Assembly (NCBI GenBank): GCA_020627535.1
Contig: JAHDGU010000001.1
Coordinates: forward strand, 62,001 to 126,000
Origin: Saprospiraceae bacterium
GTDB lineage: Bacteria > Bacteroidota > Bacteroidia > Chitinophagales > Saprospiraceae
Length of the DNA stretch: 64,000 bases
Reading direction: 5' to 3'
This document shows, piece by piece, positions 17,791 through 26,526 of the stretch (its first letter is position 1; each line of letters opens with the position of its first letter). The translations under genes were made by a program, and so were the position numbers. The notes under the pieces were generated by a model. It ran no database searches. It saw nothing but the letters and a program-made list of their open reading frames with translations, and had not been told where the DNA came from.

Positions 17791-20700
17791 ATGCTGCGCA
17801 TTTGTTCTTCCCTGAGGACTCTAGTACTTGGCACTTTTCTGGGGCTCATTTTATCGCTTGACGGTCTTGTGGCACAGCAGACGCTGAGTCACAGCATCGT
17901 ATGGGACTTGACTGTCCCGAGTTTTGAGGATGCCCTGACAGTTCAGTCTGGCTATATGGCTTTCGCCAAAACAGAGGCCATCGATTACCCTCTTGTCTCC
18001 GTAGCCCTCAAGGCTGGTGCAACGAGTGTTATCGATCTTCCTTCCTCTTGGGACGAGGAGTCGATTCCTAAAGATTGGCAATTAGAATACAACGTATCAT
18101 TTGCGCGAAAGCGCCCATACCTCATACATCAAGTCGTGCCCTATCGGCTACACACAGAGGGTAAGCTAGAGATTCTGAAGGAGTATGAGCTGGTCGTCAA
18201 GGAGCGAACTGCCGCAGAAGATCATGAGCTCATGCGTGATCCACCAATATTTGCAGAACAGTCAGTGCTGCGAAATGGACAGATCTATAAGATTGCCGTA
18301 AGAGAATCAGGAGTCCATGCTATCGACGCGTCATTCCTTCGTGAGCTCGGTGTGGATATTGATAATATCTCTACGGCTAATATCAATATTTATGGCAATG
18401 GGTCTGGTAAGTTGCCAGAGTGGCTCTGTGATAGTCGTAAGGATGACGTGCAGCCAGTTCAAATCATGATTGATGGAGGTGATGACGGACGTCTTGACGA
18501 TGGTGATAAGATTATTTTCTATGCGAATGGTCCGCATACTTGGTCCTACGATGAGGATGCGGAGATATACAGAAGAAACACAAATATCTACGATGACCTC
18601 TCCTACTACTTCATCAAGATCGAGGAAGATGGGGAGCCCGCTCACCGTGTAGGGCAGGTCAGTGAGACCGCTAGTGCACAGCAGACAATCAAGACCATGG
18701 ATCATATCATCCACATTGAAGATGATCGACTCAATGTGCTGGCAGACTTTGTTTCCACCAATGGATCCGGGCAAAGGTGGCTCGGTGATATCTACACGAA
18801 TCAGCGCAGCTTTGACTACAGTGATCAAATCAGCGTACCCGATGCAGTGATTGGTGGCGAGGCAACCGTGAATATGGAGTTCCTTGGTCGCGGAAATGTG
18901 CAGTCTCAAGTATTCCTCAGGACAGCTGGTCAGGAGTACGTCAGGTCGATGAGCTCTATCGTCCCGAGCAATAGTGAAGCCACCTATGCACGCGTAGGTC
19001 GCATCACAGAAAGATTTGAGCTCGACTCTGACAATCCTCAGCTGATTATTGAGTATCCAAGACCATCTTCAGCGACATTGTCAGAGGGCTGGCTAGATTT
19101 TGTGACATATACTGCAGAGAGAGAATTGAAGTTTCGCGACGATCAGATGGCTTTTCGCTCGGAGAAGTCACTACTGGCTGAAGTTTCTGAATATGTCATC
19201 ACGGACCTTCCTGAAGAGGCCGTGGTTCTAGACGTCAGCGGAGACGAGGTCGTATCACTAGAACTAGAACGTAGTGGTGATCAAGCAAGCTTCTCGCGCT
19301 CTGCAGAGAATATCCGAGAATATGTAGCATTTCTACCTGGGGCTAGCTTGTTGAGACCCACAGCAGTCGGAAGAGTCGCCAATCAGAACCTACATGCCAT
19401 ATCTGATGCCGAGATGATCGTCGTATATCATCCAGCATTTGAGGAGCAGGCATTGAGACTTGCAGAGCATCGTGCTGAGTACAGTGATCTCAAGGTCTAC
19501 GCTATTCCGCTGGAGCAAGTTTTCAATGAGTTTTCGAGCGGGATGAGAGATCCTACAGCCATCCGTGATATGTGTAAGATGATCTACGATCGCAATGAGT
19601 CCTTCAAGTATCTATTGCTCTTTGGAGATGGCTCATATGATGAGCGAGGGAGGTATGATGAGCTCGCCGATCAGAATTTTATCCCTGTCTATGAGACACC
19701 AGAATCCTTGGATCCAATTGATGCATTTCCATCCGATGACTACTATGCCTTGCTAGATGATGAAGATGGAGACATCCTTCAAGGGCTACTGGACATAGCC
19801 GTAGGCAGGCTACCAGCACGCACTGCAGAAGAAGCGCAGATCATGGTCGATAAGATCATCCGCTACGATACTGACGAAGAGGGTAAAGGAGAATGGCGAT
19901 TGAGGGTTGGCTTCATTGCAGATGATGAGGATACGAATACGCACATAGATGATGCAGAAGGAATCGCAAGTCTTACTCAAGCATCCAATGAATGGGTCAA
20001 TAAGGAAAAGATCTATCTTGATGCCTATCAGCAACTGAGCACACCAGGTGGCGAGCGCTATCCTGATGTGACCAGTGATATTGATGCCAATATTTTTAAA
20101 GGACTCCTCGTGACCAACTACATCGGTCATGGTGGAAATCTCGGATGGGCTCAAGAACGGATCTTGGCCATCGGTGATATTCGCAACTGGCAAAATCGTG
20201 ACAAGCTTACACTACTAGTGACAGCCACCTGTAGCTTCATGGCATACGACGATCCAGCCATCACTTCTGGTGGGGAGCACACTCTTATCAATGCCAATGG
20301 TGGAGCTGTCGCTCTCTTTAGCACAGTGAGGAGCGTGTTTTCGTCGAGCAATGAGCGCCTTACACGTGAGGTCTTCAAAAACATATTTGTGCCGATAGAT
20401 GGTAAGAGGCCCGCTATCGCAGAGATTATGAGACGAGCAAAGAATGCCAATTTCAATACCAGTACTCGGATCAACTCTAGAAAATTTACTGTATTTGGTG
20501 ATCCTGCGATGCCACTGGCGATCCCGATGTACGATGTCGTGACGACAAGTATCAATGGAGTAGCACCAAGCGAAGCTCAAGATACCCTTTCTGCGCTCGA
20601 ACAAGTGGAGATCACAGGAGAGGTGCGCACCGCAGCAGGAGAGCTGGCCAATGACTATAATGGAGAACTAGCAGTGACCATTTTCGATAAGAAGACCGTG

Positions 20701-21624
20701 GTCAATACGCTTGTCAATGACAGCGGTAGCCGTCTCAAGGAATTTGAGACCCAAAAGAATGTGGTCTTTAAGGGGAACGCACGTGTGATCAATGGCATCT
20801 TTGAGCTTTCATTTGTCGTGCCACGGGATATCAATCTCAGTTTTGGCAATGGCAAGATCAGCTACTATGCCAAGGCTGTAGATCAGCCAGACGCTAAGGG
20901 AGCATACTCTGATATCATCGTTGGAGGCTCAGATCCAGATCCTATCATTGATGATCAAGGACCAATCGTAAACTTGTATCTTGACGACCGATCCTTTGTC
21001 TCAGGTGATGAGACAGGGCCAAGTCCGCTGCTCATCGTAGATGTGGAAGACGACTATGGTATCAATGTCGTTGGCAACAGTATCGGACATGACCTCACCG
21101 GTGTGCTTGACGGAGATCGTACCCAAGAGTTTGTGCTCAATGAGTTTTTTGTCACAGAACTTGACCTTCCTACCAAGGGATCCGCTGAGTATCCACTCAA
21201 GGATCTAGTACCTGGTCCTCATCATATCGCTGTCAAGGCCTGGGATGTCGCCAATAACTCGACGGAGGCAGAGATCGATTTCTTCGTCGCATCCGATTTC
21301 GAGCTATTCTTGGACTATGTAGAGGTCTTCCCCAATCCAAGTTTTGAGGGAGCTCAATTTGGCTTTGGGCACAATCTTGCAGATATGCAACTCGACATTC
21401 GCCTAGTCCTATTTGATATGGCCGGCAGAGTGATCGATGAACAGGAGACAAGCGGATTCAGTGATGGTGGACGTGTCAGCGGACTGCAATGGGATCGTCC
21501 CAGTGCTGATATGCCTGATGGTGTGTACTCTTATCTCATAGAGGTCAGTGGTACACCAGCAGGATCGGACACCACACTGGAAGCTCACAGATACGGCAAG
21601 CTGATCTTGCTAGACGCCAAATAG
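17791..21624 (+). CDS. porU: Type IX secretion system sortase PorU
   Basis: PorU is the gingipain-like (peptidase family C25) cell-surface enzyme that removes the C-terminal signal of T9SS cargo and joins the cargo to anionic lipopolysaccharide. The 1277-residue protein has a signal peptide (1-28), an N-terminal beta domain, the C25 domain with the catalytic pair His780 in YIGHGGNLGW and Cys814 in TATCSF, Ig-like domains after it, and a C-terminal sorting-type domain starting with the VFPNPS motif. Length and layout match known PorU. It is followed 87 bp downstream by porV, its partner in the attachment complex. Confidence 0.93.
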   Translation: MLRICSSLRTLVLGTFLGLILSLDGLVAQQTLSHSIVWDLTVPSFEDALTVQSGYMAFAKTEAIDYPLVSVALKAGATSVIDLPSSWDEESIPKDWQLEYNVSFARKRPYLIHQVVPYRLHTEGKLEILKEYELVVKERTAAEDHELMRDPPIFAEQSVLRNGQIYKIAVRESGVHAIDASFLRELGVDIDNISTANINIYGNGSGKLPEWLCDSRKDDVQPVQIMIDGGDDGRLDDGDKIIFYANGPHTWSYDEDAEIYRRNTNIYDDLSYYFIKIEEDGEPAHRVGQVSETASAQQTIKTMDHIIHIEDDRLNVLADFVSTNGSGQRWLGDIYTNQRSFDYSDQISVPDAVIGGEATVNMEFLGRGNVQSQVFLRTAGQEYVRSMSSIVPSNSEATYARVGRITERFELDSDNPQLIIEYPRPSSATLSEGWLDFVTYTAERELKFRDDQMAFRSEKSLLAEVSEYVITDLPEEAVVLDVSGDEVVSLELERSGDQASFSRSAENIREYVAFLPGASLLRPTAVGRVANQNLHAISDAEMIVVYHPAFEEQALRLAEHRAEYSDLKVYAIPLEQVFNEFSSGMRDPTAIRDMCKMIYDRNESFKYLLLFGDGSYDERGRYDELADQNFIPVYETPESLDPIDAFPSDDYYALLDDEDGDILQGLLDIAVGRLPARTAEEAQIMVDKIIRYDTDEEGKGEWRLRVGFIADDEDTNTHIDDAEGIASLTQASNEWVNKEKIYLDAYQQLSTPGGERYPDVTSDIDANIFKGLLVTNYIGHGGNLGWAQERILAIGDIRNWQNRDKLTLLVTATCSFMAYDDPAITSGGEHTLINANGGAVALFSTVRSVFSSSNERLTREVFKNIFVPIDGKRPAIAEIMRRAKNANFNTSTRINSRKFTVFGDPAMPLAIPMYDVVTTSINGVAPSEAQDTLSALEQVEITGEVRTAAGELANDYNGELAVTIFDKKTVVNTLVNDSGSRLKEFETQKNVVFKGNARVINGIFELSFVVPRDINLSFGNGKISYYAKAVDQPDAKGAYSDIIVGGSDPDPIIDDQGPIVNLYLDDRSFVSGDETGPSPLLIVDVEDDYGINVVGNSIGHDLTGVLDGDRTQEFVLNEFFVTELDLPTKGSAEYPLKDLVPGPHHIAVKAWDVANNSTEAEIDFFVASDFELFLDYVEVFPNPSFEGAQFGFGHNLADMQLDIRLVLFDMAGRVIDEQETSGFSDGGRVSGLQWDRPSADMPDGVYSYLIEVSGTPAGSDTTLEAHRYGKLILLDAK

Positions 21625-21689
21625 TAGAGCTCCTAGATATCTTGTAATTAACTACACTCTCTACAAAATAATCCACTGCACTTAGACAT

Positions 21690-21697
21690 TATATTTG
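21690..21697 (+). promoter_or_regulatory. -7 promoter box TATATTTG for porV
   Basis: An exact TAnnTTTG match in the porU-porV gap, 14 nt before the ATG at 21712 and 26 nt before the second ATG at 21724. It suggests that porV can be transcribed separately from porU, and a leader of normal length would favour the second ATG. Confidence 0.5.
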
Positions 21698-21711
21698 CAA
21701 CTTCTTAATAC

Positions 21712-22923
21712 ATGCACAATTCCATGAAAAATTTCTTGCTGACTATCCTCCTTGCAAGTGTCACGATATGTTCTCTGCAAGCACAGTGTGTGCTAGGAGA
21801 TGACGGTACTTATCAAAGCCCAGCTGGTGGTGACTGCGCTAACTTGATCCTTACGGCTGTTCCATTTTTGAGGATCACTCCAGACGCACGCGCTGCATCT
21901 ATGGGTGATGCAGGAATCGCCATATCTCCTGATGCCAATTCGATTGCGTTCAATGCTTCAAAGCTGGCCTTCGCAGAAGAGCAGAGTTCTATATCTGCTA
22001 CTTACACACCATGGCTGAGAGAGTTGGGTGTGACTGATGTTTACCTCGCATATCTTGCGGGCTACTTCAAGATCGATGAACTCCAGGCATTCAGCGGGTC
22101 TCTGAGATACTTCAGTCTTGGAGACGTACAGTTTACCAATATGGACGGACAGAGCCTAGGAATCGGTAAGCCCAATGAATTTGAGATTTCTGCTGCCTAT
22201 GCAAGAAAGCTCTCTGATAAGTTGAGTGCAGGCCTTACGGCCAAATTCATTCTCTCCAACTTAGCAAATGGTGTGCAAGCGCCGGATGGTAGTGGTGAGA
22301 TCAATGCAGGTACTTCTGGTGCGGTGGATATCTCATTCACCTATCTTACTCAACTTGGTGGTGGTGATCTGACCGTAGGTCTTGCACTGACCAATATTGG
22401 TAGTAAGATTACCTACATCCAAGATCTCAATAAAGACTTCATCCCGACCAACTTTGGTCTTGGGCTCGCGTATTCGACAGATCTAGATGATTACAACAGT
22501 CTGACTTTTGCGTTGGACATCAACAAGTTGATGGTACCCACACCGATCATTCCGACTGACTCTACTCGCTATGATGTGGATCCTGCAGATGGGATCGCTG
22601 ATCACCGACAGAAAGGCTTGTTCTCTGGCATCCTTGGCTCATTTGGTGATGCTCCAGGAGGATTCACTGAGGAGTTGCAAGAATTCTATTTTTCACTAGG
22701 AGCTGAGTATTGGTACAATAAGCAGTTTGCCGTGAGACTAGGATATTTCTTTGAGCATCAGAACAAGGGTAACCGCAAGTACCTGACAGCGGGACTTGGT
22801 CTCAATTACCAAGAGTTTGGTCTCAATGTCTCTTATCTCGTGCCGACGAGCAATCAGAGAAGCGCCCTGGACAATACCTTGAGATTTAGCGTGACCTATA
22901 CGCCGAGCGGAGGAGAAGGCTAA
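21712..22923 (+). CDS. porV: Type IX secretion system outer membrane protein PorV
   Basis: PorV (LptO) is an outer-membrane beta-barrel of the FadL family. It receives T9SS cargo from the translocon and delivers it to PorU. The 403-residue protein has a signal peptide ending LQAQ (about residue 24). The mature part contains the hallmark sequences FLRITPDARAASMGDAG and DANSIAFNASKLAF. Two in-frame ATGs, at 21712 and 21724, are possible; both keep the signal peptide. Position directly after porU is the conserved order. The left arm of an inverted repeat begins 5 bp after the stop codon. Confidence 0.93.
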   Translation: MHNSMKNFLLTILLASVTICSLQAQCVLGDDGTYQSPAGGDCANLILTAVPFLRITPDARAASMGDAGIAISPDANSIAFNASKLAFAEEQSSISATYTPWLRELGVTDVYLAYLAGYFKIDELQAFSGSLRYFSLGDVQFTNMDGQSLGIGKPNEFEISAAYARKLSDKLSAGLTAKFILSNLANGVQAPDGSGEINAGTSGAVDISFTYLTQLGGGDLTVGLALTNIGSKITYIQDLNKDFIPTNFGLGLAYSTDLDDYNSLTFALDINKLMVPTPIIPTDSTRYDVDPADGIADHRQKGLFSGILGSFGDAPGGFTEELQEFYFSLGAEYWYNKQFAVRLGYFFEHQNKGNRKYLTAGLGLNYQEFGLNVSYLVPTSNQRSALDNTLRFSVTYTPSGGEG

Positions 22924-22927
22924 GAAA

Positions 22928-22962
22928 TTTTTGGTTTTCCGTTTTTGATTTCTGATTTGTTG
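22928..22962. repeat. Left arm of A/T-rich inverted repeat flanking a gene remnant
   Basis: This stretch reads TTTTTGGTTTTCCG followed by TTTTTGATTTCTGATTTG. It matches the reverse complement of 23465-23497 at about 26 of 30 positions. Together the arms bracket the four-helix-bundle remnant. A degenerate GGAATAAGGAATTC tract lies further in at about 23008-23021. Confidence 0.65.
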
Positions 22963-23078
22963 TAGTCTCGAAGCAGCTGAAGGACTTAAGTTCGCTTGGT
23001 CCAATTGGGAATAAGGAATTCTGAGTGTTAAACTCGTGAATATGGTCACATTCGCTCATGGGGGTGACATAAGAGAAT

Positions 23079-23454
23079 GTGAATAGTGATATTCTCAAAA
23101 AAAGAACAAGCACTCTGGCAGTATCTATAAGTACAGCTCATTGAGCCGTTATGGAACCAAAGGAAATATCATCATATCTCATCACAAGTCTCCAGAAGTT
23201 CGACTTCAGTAGCAAGCAACTACCGAGCGGCCTTGAGAGCAAGGAGTAATCGTGAGTTTTATGCTAAGCTATGTATCGTTGTCGAAGAGTGTGATGAGAC
23301 CTTGTTTTGGCTTGAGTTTATAGCTGACTTGGAGCTTTTACACTCTGCACTTCACGAATTAGAAAGATGTAGATTGTCTTACGAGGAGTTGCTGAAAATC
23401 TTTGCCTCGACAAAAACGACAATCGCAAGAAAGGTGAGCGAGCGAAAAGACTGA
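23079..23454 (+). pseudogene. Broken four-helix-bundle (S23/IVS family) protein gene
   Basis: The intact C-terminal part (from about 23182) reads S-R-S-S-T-S-V-A-S-N-Y-R-A-A, then ARSNREFYAKL, EECDETLFWLE and a final helix with KIFASTKTT. These match the conserved core of four-helix-bundle proteins first described from 23S rRNA intervening sequences. The N-terminal helix appears in another frame as a diverged DILKKRTSTLAVSI segment from 23079, interrupted by a TGA at 23142 and a frameshift near 23170-23185. Several members of the family are related to Avd, an accessory of diversity-generating retroelements, but no reverse transcriptase is present here. The flanking inverted repeats suggest the gene came in as part of a small element. 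Confidence 0.65.
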
Positions 23455-23464
23455 GCTCAGACCT

Positions 23465-23497
23465 CAATCAAAAATCAAAAATCGAAAATCAAAAATA
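23465..23497. repeat. Right arm of the inverted repeat
   Basis: It consists of reiterated A-T-C-A-A-A-A units and matches the reverse complement of the left arm at 22928-22962. Such AATCAAAAATC tracts appear next to rnpB here and, on the minus strand, also supply the T-rich tract after the rnpB hairpin. Confidence 0.6.
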
Positions 23498-23522
23498 CCA
23501 GAAGTAGCATTGCTACTTCTGG
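23487..23522 (-). terminator. Terminator of rnpB
   Basis: A perfect inverted repeat, CCAGAAGTAGC and its complement around ATT (23498-23522), lies immediately after the 3' end of rnpB. On the minus strand it is followed by TATTTTTGATTTTCG, a T-rich tract. This is a typical intrinsic terminator, although the T run is interrupted and partly derived from the repeat arm. Confidence 0.75.
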
Positions 23523-23525
23523 AAA

Positions 23526-23868
23526 GATTGCCATAAGCCGGATTCTGTCCCACCATGAGGCGGTCTCCATCATTTATCTCTGCTGTCTACCCCTTCTGGT
23601 GCCTAGAAGGCTTGAGCGAGCAACTCTTCAGGGCTAGGCCCTACCAGAATGTACATGACATTGCAGCTCGTGAGGTTTATCCATCTGGGCAGTTGCCTGC
23701 ACAGATCGTGCGCTCTTACCGCACGTTTTCACCTTTACCACTTGCGTGGAAGTCTAGCTTTCTGTGACACTATCTGTTCTTGATCGAGATCAAGACCCAT
23801 CTGTTAGATGGCACGATGCTCTACGCTGTCCGGACTTTCCTCTCCGACTGATCGGAGCGATGGAGTGG
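23526..23868 (-). ncRNA. rnpB: RNase P RNA (bacterial class A)
   Basis: RNase P RNA is the catalytic RNA that removes 5' leaders from tRNA precursors. On the minus strand the conserved regions occur in order: GAGGAAAGTCCGGAC near the 5' end, then AAAGGTGAAAACGTGCGG with TAAGAGCGCAC, then CAGGCAACTGCC, and ACAGAATCCGGCTTA close to the 3' end. The spacing fits a type A RNA of about 345 nt. Both ends are approximate, because the P1 helix could not be placed with certainty. A -7-like box TATCTTTA (23874-23881) lies just upstream. Several open frames across this interval are spurious. Confidence 0.93.
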
Positions 23869-23873
23869 CGTGG

Positions 23874-23881
23874 TAAAGATA
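23874..23881 (-). promoter_or_regulatory. Probable -7 box TATCTTTA of rnpB
   Basis: Minus-strand TATCTTTA matches TAnnTTTG except for the last base and lies about 6 nt before the likely 5' end of the RNase P RNA. The call rests on position as much as on sequence. Confidence 0.4.
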
Positions 23882-24010
23882 TTGATTGATGGAGTGAGTG
23901 AGCGAGTCAGTGAAGCCTCTTCGCCAGGTTACTCGGCGCGGGACGGGCATGAGAAGCAAAACGAGAGGTGATCTGCGCCATGCCTGTTGTGAGACTCGCG
24001 TCGCCCTGGA

Positions 24011-24583
24011 TCAATCGACAAATCTGACCACTCCGTCAGCCAACAAGTACTTGCTCCCATCTTCTGGACAGCTTGCTAGACCCTCTGTGTCAAACGCCAA
24101 TCTCAGTCCTCTGCGTGAAACCCAGCCCACGACTTTGGCCGGCATGCCCATGACCAAGGCGTAGTCTGGCACTTCCTTAGTAACAACCGCGCCGGCGGCG
24201 ATCAAGGCGTACTTCCCGATGGTGTTGCCGCAGATAATGGTGCTATTGGCGCCAATAGAGGCTCCTTTTTTGACGAGAGTCTGCTTGAACTCTTCTTTTC
24301 GCTCCACATTACTACGTGGGTTGATCACATTGGTGAAGACCATGCTTGGTCCAAGGAAGACATGGTCCTCACAGATGACTCCAGTGTAGATCGAGACATT
24401 GTTTTGGACTTTGACACCATGACCGAGCTTGGTATCATTAGCAACAAATACATTCTGTCCGAGAATGCATCCATTTCCGATTTCGGCTCGGGGCATGACA
24501 TGACAAAAGTGCCAGATCTTGGAGCCATTACCAATGGAAGCACCTTCGTCTATTACAGCTGTGGGATGTGCGAAGTAAGTCAT
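24011..24583 (-). CDS. Left-handed beta-helix N-acetyltransferase (WbpD/WlbB type)
   Basis: A 190-residue hexapeptide-repeat protein. It starts with MTYFAHPTAVIDEGASIG and contains the family motif GSKIWHFCHV, the VQNNVSIYTGV segment with its turn residues, the FTNVINPRS motif and the closing GMPAKVVGWVSR. This pattern fits WbpD/WlbB enzymes, which acetylate UDP-2-acetamido-3-amino-glucuronate with acetyl-CoA during O-antigen sugar synthesis. I took the ATG at 24583 because the longer frame to 24814 adds residues unrelated to the fold. The gene is upstream of rnpB on the same strand and divergent from a methyltransferase 54 bp away. A near -7 box (TATCTTCG) is 4 nt before the ATG. Confidence 0.8.
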   Translation of the reverse strand: MTYFAHPTAVIDEGASIGNGSKIWHFCHVMPRAEIGNGCILGQNVFVANDTKLGHGVKVQNNVSIYTGVICEDHVFLGPSMVFTNVINPRSNVERKEEFKQTLVKKGASIGANSTIICGNTIGKYALIAAGAVVTKEVPDYALVMGMPAKVVGWVSRRGLRLAFDTEGLASCPEDGSKYLLADGVVRFVD

Positions 24584-24637
24584 ATGACGAAGATAGTTTA
24601 TATGTTTTATTACTTTCGTTTGAAAATTTGATAGCCC

Positions 24638-25429
24638 TTGAGGAAATTTCATAAGGATAGAAACTACTACTATGATATGCAGCGGGAAGTGACTTCTCAG
24701 CATATCATTCCCTTCATTGAGAAAGTCCGTCCTCTCAAGCCTGGTGATAAGGTGATAGAGATCGGATGTGGCGAAGCAGGGGTGTTGGAAGCTTTCTTGT
24801 CTCGAGGGCATCAATGCACAGGAGTAGATCTGGCAGAGGGGAAAATAGAACTGGGGAGATCGAGGCAGAGCAACTTTATCGAATCAGGCCAGCTCAGGCT
24901 CGAATGTGCAGACGTCCTGGCACCAGGAGTCAAAGAATCCTTGGGAGCTCCTTTTGATGTGATTGTATTGAAAGATGTGATCGAACACATCCCTGATCAA
25001 GAATCATTTATCCCTCAGTTGAAATCACTCTTGAGTTCTGACGGGGTGATATTTTTTGGTTTTCCACCTTGGCAGATGCCATTTGGTGGACATCAGCAAA
25101 TGATCACCAATAAATTTCTCTCGAGAGTTCCTTATATCCATCTTCTTCCGCTCAAAGTCTACATGTGGTTGCTCAAAATGAGTGGTGAGAAAGAAAAGAA
25201 AAGAAATAGCTTGGCCTTCCACGTAAAAACAGGTATTTCGATAGAACGGTTTGAAAAATGTGTACGGCTTGCGCCAGATTTAGACCTTGCTCACAAGACA
25301 CACTTTCTTTTCAATCCGATATACTCCCTCAAATTTGGACTACCGACTTTGACCCAATTGCCCATATTGAGGTCAATTCCCTGGCTCAGAAATTTTTTCA
25401 CGACATGTGTCTACTATCTCGTTAAATAA
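24638..25429 (+). CDS. Class I SAM-dependent methyltransferase
   Basis: The 263-residue protein carries the SAM-binding motif VIEIGCGEAGVLEAF (about residues 40-54), the acidic VDLAEGKI after the second strand, and the motif IVLKDVIEHI (about 108-117). A C-terminal part with aromatic and basic residues may contact a membrane lipid or sugar. The start is a TTG; no ATG lies before the conserved RNYYYDMQREVT segment, so the first ATG (24677) would remove part of it. A near -7 box TACTTTCG is at 24611-24618. The substrate is unknown, but the neighbouring genes suggest surface glycan or lipid modification. Confidence 0.75.
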   Translation: MRKFHKDRNYYYDMQREVTSQHIIPFIEKVRPLKPGDKVIEIGCGEAGVLEAFLSRGHQCTGVDLAEGKIELGRSRQSNFIESGQLRLECADVLAPGVKESLGAPFDVIVLKDVIEHIPDQESFIPQLKSLLSSDGVIFFGFPPWQMPFGGHQQMITNKFLSRVPYIHLLPLKVYMWLLKMSGEKEKKRNSLAFHVKTGISIERFEKCVRLAPDLDLAHKTHFLFNPIYSLKFGLPTLTQLPILRSIPWLRNFFTTCVYYLVK

Positions 25430-25435
25430 GTTGAC

Positions 25436-26452
25436 TCATTGATAGTACTTCTTGACAAATCCGCTAGCCTCAGTCTTGCCAATCATCCATTGCCATAGTC
25501 CACTGAATACTCCGCATCCATAGGCAATGATCTGTATATGTAAGACAAGCATGGATAAGAGACCGATGTGAATACTGCCGTACATCAAGGAGGCTTGCAC
25601 AAGTGCAAAAAGACTGAGAACTAGGGCTAACAAGAGCCCTGCGCCGAGGAGCATTTGCGCGAAAGCGCTAAAAATACTCAGCACTCCTACAGCAAAGGCA
25701 GACACAAGAATGAGACTCGGAAGGAAAGCAATAGGCTTCCAAAACTCGGGGTACAGACGGCCGATATTGACGCGAGCCACGCCCCAATTAAAGATTTGCT
25801 TGAAAAAGCGGCGCATAGAAGTGCGTCTTTTGTGATAAACAAAAGCATCGGGAATCAGACCAACTCTGAAGCCTGCGGCATAAATCCTGATGGAGAAATC
25901 CATATCCTGCCCATGTCGTAACTTGCTCATACCGCCGATCTCATGGAAAACTTCCTTCTTGATGCCCATATTGAAACTACGCGGATAAAATTTGGTCAGA
26001 CTAGTTTTGGATCCTCGACTTCCGCCAGTCCCGATGAATGATGTCATCGTGTAGTTGATCGCTTTTAGCAGCGGAGAGAAATCGGGATGATAGGTGTCAG
26101 GTCCACCAAATGCATCCAGATCGTCTTTGCTCAAGTGTTCGTCAATTTGGGATAGATAGTGCTGTGGCACCATGCAGTCAGAATCCATGAAGAGAAAAAA
26201 CTCTCCACCTGCCTTGCTCATGCCGTGATTCCTCGCAGCTCCTGGACCTTGATTCTGTTGGCGCAGATAGAGTAGCTTGTAGTCGCTGGAGTAGGATGTG
26301 ATGAAATCCTGGGTGCCGTCAGTGCTGCCATCATCGACGATGACGACTTCAAAAGCGTCCGTATCAAAATCCATATTGTCGACACTCGCCAAGAGCTCTT
26401 GGAGCTCATCGAGTCGATTGTAAGTGGCTACGATGATAGAGTACTTAGGCAC
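25436..26452 (-). CDS. Family 2 glycosyltransferase with C-terminal membrane segments
   Basis: A 338-residue protein with a GT-A domain: the N-terminal strand YSIIVATYNR, the VDDGSTDGT motif (about 40-48), the D-x-D region FLFMDSDCM (about 92-100) and the later acidic GGMSKLRHGQDMDFSIR segment. The final 100 residues contain two or three membrane helices, so the enzyme is anchored on the inner face of the membrane. The start is a GTG; a perfect -7 box lies 5 nt before it. The gene converges with the methyltransferase (6 nt between stops) and is divergent from the YfhO-like gene. Confidence 0.85.
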   Translation of the reverse strand: MPKYSIIVATYNRLDELQELLASVDNMDFDTDAFEVVIVDDGSTDGTQDFITSYSSDYKLLYLRQQNQGPGAARNHGMSKAGGEFFLFMDSDCMVPQHYLSQIDEHLSKDDLDAFGGPDTYHPDFSPLLKAINYTMTSFIGTGGSRGSKTSLTKFYPRSFNMGIKKEVFHEIGGMSKLRHGQDMDFSIRIYAAGFRVGLIPDAFVYHKRRTSMRRFFKQIFNWGVARVNIGRLYPEFWKPIAFLPSLILVSAFAVGVLSIFSAFAQMLLGAGLLLALVLSLFALVQASLMYGSIHIGLLSMLVLHIQIIAYGCGVFSGLWQWMIGKTEASGFVKKYYQ

Positions 26453-26457
26453 AACGA

Positions 26458-26465
26458 CAAAGATA
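26458..26465 (-). promoter_or_regulatory. -7 box TATCTTTG 5 nt before a GTG start
   Basis: Minus strand TATCTTTG, then TCGTT, then GTG at 26452. This exact consensus match so close to the start implies a leaderless or nearly leaderless transcript for the glycosyltransferase gene. Confidence 0.55.
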
Positions 26466-26510
26466 GAAGCCAGGTAGCTGGCGTCACATGAAAATAAGGA
26501 CTAATGTGAG

Positions 26511-26518
26511 TACATTTG
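26511..26518 (+). promoter_or_regulatory. -7 promoter box TACATTTG of the YfhO-like gene
   Basis: An exact TAnnTTTG match 49 nt upstream of the ATG at 26568. It lies 8 nt before a short upstream open frame (26527-26571) that ends in an ATGA overlap with that start. Confidence 0.5.
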
Positions 26519-26526
26519 TTAAGCTT

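Noticed and set aside
23079-23454. Reading the four-helix-bundle remnant as part of a diversity-generating retroelement.
   Set aside because: Avd-type proteins share this fold, but no reverse transcriptase or template/variable repeat pair occurs nearby.
23555-23767. A plus-strand open frame over the RNase P RNA region.
   Set aside because: It lies antisense to clearly conserved RNase P RNA segments and has no protein-family character. The neighbouring frame 23898-24164 is likewise antisense to the acetyltransferase end.
24584-24814. Upstream extension of the acetyltransferase gene.
   Set aside because: The extra residues do not resemble the hexapeptide fold, and they overlap the divergent methyltransferase start region. 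The ATG at 24583 has a near -7 box beside it.
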